DNA from: Reichenbachiella agarivorans
Lineage (GTDB): Bacteria; Bacteroidota; Bacteroidia; Cytophagales; Cyclobacteriaceae
Length of the DNA: 64,000 nucleotides
Assembly (NCBI RefSeq): GCF_025502585.1
Contig: NZ_CP106679.1
Span: 310,001-374,000, forward strand
Direction of reading: 5' to 3'
Position 1 is the first letter of the stretch, and every line of letters begins with the position of its first letter. A program made the position numbers and the translations under genes. Shown here piece by piece: positions 37,449 to 45,263 of the stretch. The notes beneath the pieces are model-generated. The model saw nothing but the letters and a program-made list of their open reading frames with translations, was not told the DNA's origin and ran no database searches.

Positions 37449-38747
37449 TTAAATTTTACCTCTCATCACACGAATACCATAGCTGGCAATGAATACAAAA
37501 CACAACAAGGGCAATACAAAAGAAAAATTGACCTCCGACACGCCTAATATCTGTACATCTGCATATCCGTCACCTCCCAAATCCAAAATCATTCCTTGAA
37601 AAGCGGGCATCAGCGCGCCGCCTACGATAGCCATGACCAAGCCAGCAGCACCAATTTTGGACTCGTCCTCTGTCAATCCTTCTAGGGCTATCCCATATAT
37701 CGTCGGGAACATCAGGGACATACAAAACGATATCGTCACCAAACAATAGAGTCCAAAAATGCCTTGAATAAAAATGGTACCAAGTGTAAAAACAATAGCT
37801 AATAAAGAGAGCAACGCCAATAATCGACCAGAATTGATAAAACGCAGCAGGTAAGTACATAAGAACCGACCCACGAAAAACAAAATAAAGGCAGCAAATT
37901 GATAACTCCCTGCAGTGACACCATCCACTCCCATCGACTCTGCATACTGGTAGATATAGGTCCAGCACATGATCTGTACACCTACATAAAAGGCTTGAGC
38001 CAATACACCCTGTGCATAATGTGGTTTTTTGATCAGTACCTTGATGATCTCCCAAGTACTAAGATTGTCATCTTCATCTTTGCTCTCTGGCATGTTGCTG
38101 ATGACGATCAAGATGAAAACCCCTATCACCACCAAGCCTAAGACCACATAGGGGTCTCTAATCACCATCAAATCAGATTGTCGTATAACGGTTTTGGCTG
38201 TTTCTGATAAATCCGAAAACTTCACATCATCAGATTTCAGCTTGGCCAACACAAAATTCTGTGCCACCAGCAGCCCTCCAATCAAGCCGACAGGATTGAA
38301 GGATTGCGCCAGATTCAAACGACGGGTCGCAGTTTCCTTACTTCCCATTGATAAGATGTAAGGGTTCGCAGTTGTCTCCAAAAAAGCCAAACCAAAAGTC
38401 AATACATACAAGCCTATCAAGAAAAAACCAAACTGCTCTGTAACGGCCGCTGGATAAAAAAGCAATGCGCCCGTAGCGTACAGACCTAGACCTATGAGGA
38501 TTCCTGTTTTGTAGGAGAACTTCCGTATAAACATGGATGCTGGCAATGCCATGGTAAAATAACCTCCATAAAATGCCAACTGTACCAGCGAAGCTTGGAG
38601 ATTGTTGAGTTCAAGTACTTTTTTGAATGCAGATACCATCGGATCGGTTACTGCATTAGCAAATCCCCACAAAGCAAACAGGGAAGTAATCAATATAAAA
38701 GGTAACAGTATCTGTCTGGATACCACTTTGTCATTTTTCATCATCAT
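37449..38747 (-). CDS. fucP: L-fucose:H+ symporter, FucP family
   Basis: An inner-membrane permease of the major facilitator superfamily with about 12 helices, 432 residues. It carries the FucP signatures: an acidic residue in helix 1 (GFANAVTDPMV, matching the Asp needed for proton coupling in E. coli FucP) and helix-4 Glu in FLETTANPYI. RRLNLAQSFNPVGLIGG is also typical of the family. It brings free L-fucose into the cytoplasm after the periplasmic fucosidases act. It lies in the middle of the fucose oxidation operon, 21 bp after the dehydrogenase gene and abutting the mutarotase gene. Confidence 0.92.
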   Translation of the reverse strand: MMMKNDKVVSRQILLPFILITSLFALWGFANAVTDPMVSAFKKVLELNNLQASLVQLAFYGGYFTMALPASMFIRKFSYKTGILIGLGLYATGALLFYPAAVTEQFGFFLIGLYVLTFGLAFLETTANPYILSMGSKETATRRLNLAQSFNPVGLIGGLLVAQNFVLAKLKSDDVKFSDLSETAKTVIRQSDLMVIRDPYVVLGLVVIGVFILIVISNMPESKDEDDNLSTWEIIKVLIKKPHYAQGVLAQAFYVGVQIMCWTYIYQYAESMGVDGVTAGSYQFAAFILFFVGRFLCTYLLRFINSGRLLALLSLLAIVFTLGTIFIQGIFGLYCLVTISFCMSLMFPTIYGIALEGLTEDESKIGAAGLVMAIVGGALMPAFQGMILDLGGDGYADVQILGVSEVNFSFVLPLLCFVFIASYGIRVMRGKI

Positions 38748-38768
38748 GCTTAATTTAGTCCTTTGTGA

Positions 38769-39551
38769 TTAGGTCGTAGAACGATCCAAATGTACATATC
38801 CTCCATCTACAAAGAGCCACTGGCCAGTAGTGTGAGCACTACGCTCTGAGAGTAAAAACACAGTCATCGCCGCAATTTCAGCTGCTTCGGTCATGCGTTT
38901 TTCTAAAGGAATTTTTTCTACGATACGTGCTAGTTTCTCATCTGGGTTGTCAAAGGTATTGAGCCATGTCCTATAAAGTGGCGTCATCACTTCGGCTGGC
39001 AAGATGGCATTGACTCGAATACTGTATGGTGCCAACTCTACAGCCCATTCTCGTGTCAGAGCCAATTGAGCCCCTTTGCTCGCTGCATAGCCAGACGTCC
39101 CACCTTGACCTGTCACGGCAGTCTTAGAACTGATGTTGACAATTGATCCTTTACTCTCCTTGAGATATGGGAGCGCATAGTGTACCATATCGTAGTAGTG
39201 CGTCAAATTCGTCATTACAGATTGTTTAAACCTGGAAGGACTGCCTGACTCCAGCCCTACGCCATCATTGGCACCTGCATTGTTGACCACACCATCAATT
39301 TGACCAAATGTCTGGATGGCCTGATCGACAATTCCACGACAAAGATCATCTTCACCTAGCTCAGTTACGATGTTGAGACACTTACCTCCGAGAGATTTGA
39401 TTTTCTTTTCTAGTGCTTGACCTGCCGCTTCTGAGCGACCTACAATCACTGGAATGGCACCTTCGGCGACCAACTCCATCGTGATGGCTTCCCCAATTCC
39501 TTTGGCTCCACCAGTCACTATGTACACTTTATCTTTTAGTTTTAAATCCAT
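38769..39551 (-). CDS. Short-chain dehydrogenase, probable L-fucose dehydrogenase
   Basis: A 260-residue classical SDR. The start is at MDLKLKDKVYIVTGG. It has the glycine-rich cofactor motif TGGAKGIG, NNAG, the catalytic Ser in SIVNISS and YAASK carrying Tyr and Lys. By position it should oxidise L-fucose to L-fuconolactone, the first step of the non-phosphorylative pathway known from Xanthomonas campestris and Campylobacter jejuni. The second SDR of the operon (41284) is better suited to the later keto-acid step. Which SDR does which step is inferred from order and from the pairing with a lactonase; a swap cannot be excluded. Confidence 0.78.
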   Translation of the reverse strand: MDLKLKDKVYIVTGGAKGIGEAITMELVAEGAIPVIVGRSEAAGQALEKKIKSLGGKCLNIVTELGEDDLCRGIVDQAIQTFGQIDGVVNNAGANDGVGLESGSPSRFKQSVMTNLTHYYDMVHYALPYLKESKGSIVNISSKTAVTGQGGTSGYAASKGAQLALTREWAVELAPYSIRVNAILPAEVMTPLYRTWLNTFDNPDEKLARIVEKIPLEKRMTEAAEIAAMTVFLLSERSAHTTGQWLFVDGGYVHLDRSTT

Positions 39552-39583
39552 TTTTTTAGTAATTAAACTCAACTATTGAGTGT

Positions 39584-40414
39584 TTATACTTTTATGCTAT
39601 AGAAATCTGCGGCAGTCTTGCCCATGATTTGATCCTGCTCAAATACTGACAAGGATGCGATATAGTCTGCCAATAGGTCGTGCACCTGACCATAATCCGC
39701 TGCCAGCAAACATACTGGCCAGTCCGAACCATACATCAAGCGCTTTGCCCCAAAATGCTCCATACAAAAATCCAAGTATGGTGCAAAATCATCACGGTCC
39801 CAGGACTGCCAACCTGCCTCCGTGACCATACCAGATAGCTTGACAGCAACGTGATCAAACCGACTGATTTTCTCCATCTGTTTTGCCCATTCGGCGAATG
39901 ATGCTTGCTGGATGTTGGGCTTGGCGATATGATCTATCACCAATGGCATCTCAGGCAAAAGTTGTATCAATTGGGTCGCTTCATCCAACTGTGATTCAGT
40001 GATCAAGATATCATAGGTCAAGTTGTGATCCTTCAGTTTTTTGACACCTTGTACAAATTGATCCTCTGTCATATATCCAGCAGTTTCTGCTTGGAGGATA
40101 TGTCGGACTCCTTTGAAATAAGGATTAGCTACATAGCGCTGCAAATCTGTCGACAGATTATCCGATCGGAGATCTACCCAACCCACCACAGCTTTGATAC
40201 AATCGTGCTGCTGGGCTAGTCCTAGCAAGAAGTCCGTTTCTGTCAAGGACTGATCTGCTTGCACAGCAACACATCCATCTATGCCTCTTGTCTCTAACAA
40301 AGGCTGCAAATCAGCGGGCATAAAATCCCGCCGAATGACTGACATCTCCTCTGTGATCCAAGCGTCTCGCTGCGGATCAAATTGCCAAAAGTGCTGATGG
40401 GCATCTAACCTCAT
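39584..40414 (-). CDS. Amidohydrolase-family L-fuconolactonase
   Basis: A 276-residue metal-dependent hydrolase of the COG3618/amidohydrolase-2 type. It opens with DAHQHFWQF carrying the H-x-H motif, has DHIAKP in the middle and MYGSDWPV with the metal-site Asp near the C-terminus. Family members hydrolyse sugar lactones, and characterised L-fuconolactonases belong here. It should convert L-fuconolactone to L-fuconate. The start overlaps the upstream gene stop by four bases (ATGA), showing translational coupling, and the fucose dehydrogenase gene follows at once. L-rhamnonolactone is a possible alternative substrate, but the permease and fucosidases point to fucose. Confidence 0.88.
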   Translation of the reverse strand: MRLDAHQHFWQFDPQRDAWITEEMSVIRRDFMPADLQPLLETRGIDGCVAVQADQSLTETDFLLGLAQQHDCIKAVVGWVDLRSDNLSTDLQRYVANPYFKGVRHILQAETAGYMTEDQFVQGVKKLKDHNLTYDILITESQLDEATQLIQLLPEMPLVIDHIAKPNIQQASFAEWAKQMEKISRFDHVAVKLSGMVTEAGWQSWDRDDFAPYLDFCMEHFGAKRLMYGSDWPVCLLAADYGQVHDLLADYIASLSVFEQDQIMGKTAADFYSIKV

Positions 40415-41259
40415 TGTCCTGAATAAGCTACAGCAGTTTGCTTTGAGGTACCCAAACCGTCGATTCCCAGCTCCATGACATCCCCTGGTTTCAAGTACAC
40501 GGGAGGATTGAACCCTAAACCTACTCCTGCTGGTGTACCCGTAGATATGATATCGCCAGGCTCCAAAGTCATGAATTGCGACAAGTAACTGATCACAGTA
40601 GGAATATCAAATACAAAATCAGAGGTATAACCATCCTGAATTTTCTTTCCATTCAATTTCAACCACAGGTTCAAATTGTGAGGGTCTGCTACTTCGTCAG
40701 CTGTGACAATGTATGGCCCTAGTGGTGCAAAAGTATCACAACTCTTACCTTTGACCCATTGACCACCACGCTCTAGTTGAAAAGCACGCTCACTCACGTC
40801 GTTGTGCAAGGCATAGCCTAGGACATAGTTCATGGCATCTGCCTCACTCACATAGCTCGCAGTTTTGCCTATCACCACGGCCAATTCTACTTCCCAATCG
40901 CTCTTTTGGCTGCCTTTAGGTATCACCACATCGTCATTGGGTCCACAAAGACTAGAGGTAGCTTTAAAGAAAACAACAGGCTCCTTGGGCACTTCCATGC
41001 CACTTTCTTCGGCATGTTTTCTGTAATTCAGTCCAATGCAAATAATCTTGCCCGGACGATATATCGGCGCGTCAAATTCTGGATTAGTGATCGTCTTTAA
41101 GGACTGAGAGTCTAAGAGTGATTGAACTTCTTTCACTTTATTGTGATCAAAGAAATCTCTATCGATATCCTTTATATGCTGAGATAGGTCATAGTGTACA
41201 TCACCTACACTGACTCCTGGCAATACTTGGTTGTCTTGTCTGTATCTAAAAAGTTTCAT
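40411..41259 (-). CDS. Fumarylacetoacetase-family 2,4-diketo-3-deoxy-L-fuconate hydrolase
   Basis: A 282-residue cytoplasmic protein of the FAH family. Signatures are ICIGLNYRKHAEESG, PVVFFKATSS, the metal-site region DWEVELAVVIGK and the C-terminal GDIISTGTPAGVGLG. In the Xanthomonas L-fucose pathway an FAH-family enzyme cleaves the 2,4-diketo acid into pyruvate and L-lactate; the neighbouring SDR, UxaA-type dehydratase and lactate dehydrogenase match that route. Its start lies 24 bp after the SDR gene and its end overlaps the lactonase start. 2-keto-3-deoxy-acid lyase activity is the main alternative. Confidence 0.85.
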   Translation of the reverse strand: MKLFRYRQDNQVLPGVSVGDVHYDLSQHIKDIDRDFFDHNKVKEVQSLLDSQSLKTITNPEFDAPIYRPGKIICIGLNYRKHAEESGMEVPKEPVVFFKATSSLCGPNDDVVIPKGSQKSDWEVELAVVIGKTASYVSEADAMNYVLGYALHNDVSERAFQLERGGQWVKGKSCDTFAPLGPYIVTADEVADPHNLNLWLKLNGKKIQDGYTSDFVFDIPTVISYLSQFMTLEPGDIISTGTPAGVGLGFNPPVYLKPGDVMELGIDGLGTSKQTAVAYSGQ

Positions 41260-41283
41260 ATCTGTTTCTTTTCAATTAATTAA

Positions 41284-42063
41284 TTAATTATTCAATGTGA
41301 TAAATCCTCCATCTATTGGAAAATCACTACCTGTGATAAATGATGCCTCATCTGAGCACAAGTAAAGCACCAAATCACCAATTTCTTCTGGTTTACCCAT
41401 GCGTCCAATCGGTTGTGTTTTGGATAGTGCCTCAAACATTTCTGCTTCATTTCCTGGATAGTTTTTGGATAGAAACCCATCTACAAACGGTGTATGCACT
41501 CTGGCTGGAGAGATGCTGTTGCAACGGATCTGCTGCGAGAGACAATCCTTGGCTACCGAAAGCGTCATGGCATGCACAGCACCTTTGCTCATAGAATAGG
41601 CAAATCGGTCGCTGATCCCAACATGCGCTGCAATAGACGACATATTGACGATGGCTCCACCCTTGCTTTTCATCATCCCTACACCAGTCTGCAGACAATG
41701 AAATACTCCCTTGACATTGACTGCATAGATTCGGTCGAGATCTTCTGGAGTCGTATTGCTCAGGTTACCTATGTGCGCAATGCCAGCGTTATTCACCAAA
41801 ATATCCAAGGGATTGCCGTCGGTAGCTTTGGAGAAAGCTGCCTGTACACTACTGAGATCAGACACATCACAGGCAAAACAGGTAGCTTGCCCTCCTGCGG
41901 ATCTGATTTCATCAACCACTGCACTGCCTCCCTCTTCATTCAGTTCTAGAATACCTACATCTGCACCATTGCCTGCCAATGCGATCGCTATGGCTCTGCC
42001 AATACCACTGCCTCCACCTGTGACAATGGCTCGTTTTCCTGTCAAATCAAATTTCTTTTTCAT
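41284..42063 (-). CDS. Short-chain dehydrogenase, probable 2-keto-3-deoxy-L-fuconate dehydrogenase
   Basis: A 259-residue SDR. The start is at MKKKFDLTGKRAIVTGG, whose ATG overlaps the upstream dehydratase stop by four bases. Motifs are TGGGSGIG, NNAGIAHIG, the catalytic Ser in AIVNMSSIAA and YSMSK for Tyr and Lys. It should oxidise C4 of 2-keto-3-deoxy-L-fuconate to the 2,4-diketo acid, the step between the dehydratase gene upstream and the FAH-type hydrolase gene downstream; the gene order follows that sequence. Assignment between the two SDRs of the operon is by context. Confidence 0.8.
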   Translation of the reverse strand: MKKKFDLTGKRAIVTGGGSGIGRAIAIALAGNGADVGILELNEEGGSAVVDEIRSAGGQATCFACDVSDLSSVQAAFSKATDGNPLDILVNNAGIAHIGNLSNTTPEDLDRIYAVNVKGVFHCLQTGVGMMKSKGGAIVNMSSIAAHVGISDRFAYSMSKGAVHAMTLSVAKDCLSQQIRCNSISPARVHTPFVDGFLSKNYPGNEAEMFEALSKTQPIGRMGKPEEIGDLVLYLCSDEASFITGSDFPIDGGFITLNN

Positions 42064-43673
42064 AATGAGACTCCTCTTTTCCAAAGGATAAAATCGTTTT
42101 GTTCCAAATCCATTGCCTTGGTTGATTCACCACTGGCAACTGCTATAATTTTTTCAAGTATTTCTCCCCCTACTTCCGCGATTGTTTTTTCACCTCTCGT
42201 AATAGGTCCAGCATCTAGATCGATGATGTCGCTCATTCTCTCTTTCAAACTGGTGTTGCTAGAGATTTTGATCACAGGTGCTACGGGATTGCCCGTCGGT
42301 GTCCCTAGTCCAGTAGTGAAAAGAATGATATTGGCACCTGACCCTGCCAAACCAGTCGTAGATTCGACATCATTGCCTGGGGTACACAGCAGATTCAATC
42401 CAGGTTTGGTCAATGGCTCTGTGTAGTCCAGCACATCTGTGACCAGAGATCTTCCACCCTTTTTGGCTGCTCCTGCTGATTTGATCGCATCCGTGATCAA
42501 TCCATCTTTGATATTGCCTGGTGAAGGATTCATATCAAATCCTGACCCGACAGATTTGGCCTGCTGTTCATAGGCACGTTGGATGCGAACAAATTTTTCT
42601 GCGACCCGATCGTCAGCACAACGGTCTATGACATCCTGCTCCACACCGTTGAGTTCGGGAAACTCGCTAAGTATCGTAGCTGCTTGTAACGACACCAACA
42701 AATCCGAAGCATAGCCCACCGCAGGATTGGCAGAGATGCCAGAGAACCCATCAGAACCTCCACACTCCAATCCTACCACCAGCTTACTCAATGGCGCTGG
42801 TTGACGTCCTGTCTTGTTGACTTCTTTGAGTTGCTCAATGGTCTCGGAGATTGCCGTTTTGATGAGTTTTTCTTCGGATTGAATAATTTGTTGCTCCAGA
42901 TAGATCACTGGTTTGTCGCCAGTAGGATACAATTCCTTTTGAATCTCCTTGAACCAATCGATCTGTGCATGTTGACAACCGAGGCTCAAGACTGTAGCAC
43001 CCGCCACATTGGGGTGATGCAGGTAGCCCGCCAACAGGCGCAACAGTGTCTCGGCATCCGCACGTGTACCTCCACAACCTCCGTCGTGGTAGAGGAACTT
43101 AATGCCATCCACATTCTTAAATACCCGCTGCTGCAGTGGAGATTGATCCGCATCTACACCTCCAATCAAGTCATGCGCATATTGCATGTATTGATTGGGC
43201 TTTTTGTACCCCAATGAGGACTTGAGAGTCTCTTCGATCACTTTCAGATTCCTGTTTTCACAAAAAACCAATGGAATAAAAAGCCAATAATTGGCCGTCC
43301 CGACCTTACCATCCTGGCGATGGTACCCCATAAATGTCCTATCCTGCCATGCCGCGACATCCAGAGGTTGCCATTCGTGTTTCTTTCTGTTTTCCAGTGA
43401 AATTGGGTCTGCAAAATGAGTGACATTGGCAGTAGTAATTGTGGTTCCTGCTGCCAAATCCACATTGGCTGTACCGACTGGTACGCCGTACATATATATT
43501 TTCTCTCCTTTTTGGAGACTTTGCGTCAAAAACTTATGTTTCTGATTCACAGGATCTTTTACTTCAATGGTTGCACCATCGACTGTTACTTGTCCTCCTT
43601 CGAAATTTTCCAATGCTACGACTACATTGTCATGCTTGTCAATTTTCAAAAATCTTTTGTCATCCATAATCAT
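42060..43673 (-). CDS. UxaA/altronate-dehydratase-family protein, probable L-fuconate dehydratase
   Basis: A 537-residue cytoplasmic dehydratase. It has an N-terminal SAF-like domain (about 1-95), a linker, and the UxaA C-terminal part with GYHRQDGKVGTANYW, GCGGTRAD, LSLGCQHAQ, LECGGSDGFSGISANP, and a C-terminal segment with TGLGTPTGNPVAPVIK. Typical family members dehydrate altronate or galactarate with a metal ion. As first gene of the fucose operon it should dehydrate L-fuconate to 2-keto-3-deoxy-L-fuconate, replacing the enolase-superfamily dehydratase of Xanthomonas. A split UxaA-like enzyme fills this role in the Campylobacter jejuni fucose locus; here the two parts are fused, as in ordinary UxaA. 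Confidence 0.85.
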   Translation of the reverse strand: MIMDDKRFLKIDKHDNVVVALENFEGGQVTVDGATIEVKDPVNQKHKFLTQSLQKGEKIYMYGVPVGTANVDLAAGTTITTANVTHFADPISLENRKKHEWQPLDVAAWQDRTFMGYHRQDGKVGTANYWLFIPLVFCENRNLKVIEETLKSSLGYKKPNQYMQYAHDLIGGVDADQSPLQQRVFKNVDGIKFLYHDGGCGGTRADAETLLRLLAGYLHHPNVAGATVLSLGCQHAQIDWFKEIQKELYPTGDKPVIYLEQQIIQSEEKLIKTAISETIEQLKEVNKTGRQPAPLSKLVVGLECGGSDGFSGISANPAVGYASDLLVSLQAATILSEFPELNGVEQDVIDRCADDRVAEKFVRIQRAYEQQAKSVGSGFDMNPSPGNIKDGLITDAIKSAGAAKKGGRSLVTDVLDYTEPLTKPGLNLLCTPGNDVESTTGLAGSGANIILFTTGLGTPTGNPVAPVIKISSNTSLKERMSDIIDLDAGPITRGEKTIAEVGGEILEKIIAVASGESTKAMDLEQNDFILWKRGVSL

Positions 43674-43772
43674 TACGCTATTCTACTTTCACATAATTAG
43701 CGGAAGTCACAATCAGAGACAATTAGAACAGGCATTAATTGCTATGCACAGGTGTGCGCAGTATCTTTGTGC
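43674..43772. promoter_or_regulatory. Divergent promoter/operator region between fucose operon and LacI regulator
   Basis: About 100 bp rich in palindromes. ATGCACA (43744-43750) is an inverted repeat of TGTGCAT (43768-43774), which overlaps the regulator start codon. Inside the left part, GCACA-GG-TGTGC (43746-43757) is a compact palindrome of the size LacI-family dimers bind. CAATTA (43720-43725) pairs with TAATTG (43736-43741). Both transcripts must start here, so these are natural operators for the LacI-type protein. Confidence 0.55.
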
Positions 43773-44786
43773 ATGGGTAAATATGTCACACTGAAACAAC
43801 TCGCTCAACAACTCAATCTCTCGCATACGACTGTCTCTAGGGCACTACACGATCACCCTCGCATCAGTCAAGCAACGATCCAAAGAGTCAAGCAACTGGC
43901 GGATGAATTGGGCTATGTGCATAATCCCAATGCCCAAATCATGAACCGCGGCAAGACGAAATTCGTCGGGGTGATTATACCAGACATTACGATCTTTTTC
44001 TATTCCAAAATAATAGAAACGCTTCAGATCGAATTGGGCAGAGTGGGCTACAGCCTACTCCTGTTCAATACCCAAGAAAATGAAGCAGAGGAAAGAAAAG
44101 CTGTTCAATCGTGCATAGAGCAAAGAGTAGCGGGCGTTTTAGCTGCGATCAGTGCTGGCACAAAGCAGCACGATCACTTTGAGAAAATATTGAAACATGA
44201 GATTCCTTTGGTGTTTTTTGATCGGGTGGTCAATTTCCTACCTGTTCCCAAAATCATTGCGGATGATTACAGAGCCTCTTATCAAGCCAACCAATACTTG
44301 ATCGAAAAAGGCTGCAAATGTATCGCTCATGTCACGGCAAGTATCCATCTCAACAATAGTAATAACAGACTATATGGCTATATGGATGCCCTTACCGACA
44401 AAGGAATCACCGTAGACGAGCAACTCATAAAATACTATGAAATGAATCCTCAAAGTATTGAACGGTTTTTGATCAAAACTATCAAGAACTATCCTCAACT
44501 GGATGGCATCACGGTATTCAATGACTATGTGGCCAACGTCGTGGTAAATGCCCTGCTCAAGCTCGGAAAAAAAATACCAGATGAGATTTCGGTATTTGGG
44601 TTTTCGGACGAGCCCATCGCTAGCTACATGCACCCTCAGCTCTCCTCTGTACAGCAAGTGGCTCCAAAGATGGCGAGCCTCAGCGCTCAAAAACTCCTTT
44701 CGATCATCAATCAAGATGAAGCACTCACCGCTGAAAAAATTGTCATCAATCAACAACTAGTCATCAGAGAGTCTACTAAGAAGTAA
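43773..44786 (+). CDS. LacI-family transcriptional regulator of the fucose operon
   Basis: A 337-residue DNA-binding protein. The start is at MGKYVTLKQLAQQLNLS; seven codons upstream in frame have no domain content. The N-terminal helix-turn-helix (HTTVSRALHDHPRISQAT) and hinge (LGYVHNPNAQ) are typical, followed by a periplasmic-binding-protein-like ligand domain (about 60-335) starting VGVIIPDI and with VFGFSDEPIASYMHPQLSSVQQ. It is divergent from the fucose operon, so it most likely represses it until L-fucose or a pathway intermediate binds. The palindromes in the shared intergenic region are its probable operators. Confidence 0.9.
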   Translation: MGKYVTLKQLAQQLNLSHTTVSRALHDHPRISQATIQRVKQLADELGYVHNPNAQIMNRGKTKFVGVIIPDITIFFYSKIIETLQIELGRVGYSLLLFNTQENEAEERKAVQSCIEQRVAGVLAAISAGTKQHDHFEKILKHEIPLVFFDRVVNFLPVPKIIADDYRASYQANQYLIEKGCKCIAHVTASIHLNNSNNRLYGYMDALTDKGITVDEQLIKYYEMNPQSIERFLIKTIKNYPQLDGITVFNDYVANVVVNALLKLGKKIPDEISVFGFSDEPIASYMHPQLSSVQQVAPKMASLSAQKLLSIINQDEALTAEKIVINQQLVIRESTKK

Positions 44787-45263
44787 CCCCCAAATTTCTA
44801 TCTCATCTCAAGCTTGGTTTTCAAAACTGGTAAAGCCGTCTGGTTCATACTCTATAAAAATATCGTCCTAATATTTCTCATATCGCTTTCATGAGCCACC
44901 CATCAGTATAATTCATAGAACAAAACACCTACCTCATTTGACCAATATGCACTTCAAACATCGATTTGACTCATGATTTATGTTCTATGAATCATAAGTC
45001 ATATCACTCTTTTTCATTTTCCACCAATATTGTAAAGAGAATGACGAAAACTCATCGTGTCAAGACGATACATGTTAATTGAATCAGTTGGACACTAAGA
45101 GCAATTCGATCAAGAAGCAATGATTATGGAATGAACATGCATATCAAGTACAAACTATCTTGTATACCTCATTTCACATCACAGGTGCTTCTCACCTTCA
45201 TAGAGTCAAATTCAAGATCACGCTAGAAGGAACACATTAAAGAACAAATAATAGATCGCACAA
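44787..45263. promoter_or_regulatory. Long regulatory region upstream of ROK/GH88/MFS operon
   Basis: 477 bp without a credible gene. It holds a 12-bp perfect inverted repeat (44911-44922 and 44981-44992), listed separately, and a candidate element at 44987-45008 that matches one upstream of susC. CAATATTGTAAAG follows at 45024-45036. No terminator stands out for the LacI gene. The A-rich bases just before the ROK start contain no strong Shine-Dalgarno, as usual in this phylum. Confidence 0.55.
44911..45008 (+). promoter_or_regulatory. Inverted pair of ATGAATYATA elements upstream of ROK operon
   Basis: ATTCATAGAACA (44911-44922) and TGTTCTATGAAT (44981-44992) are perfect inverted repeats 58 bp apart. 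Reading outward from each, the match extends to TGTTCTATGAATYATA with one difference. The right copy continues as ATGAATCATAAGTCATATC (44987-45005), matching the susC element. Two facing copies suggest cooperative binding of a regulator or DNA looping. Confidence 0.5.

Noticed and set aside
35965-43673. Reading the sugar operon as L-rhamnose or galacturonate catabolism
   Set aside because: The mutarotase and UxaA families alone would allow it. FucP signatures, the lactonase plus two SDRs plus FAH set, and fucosidases on both sides favour L-fucose.
45131-45226. 31-codon frame upstream of the ROK gene
   Set aside because: No recognisable motif, membrane helix or start context; more likely part of the untranslated leader. 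Possible as a leader peptide but unsupported.
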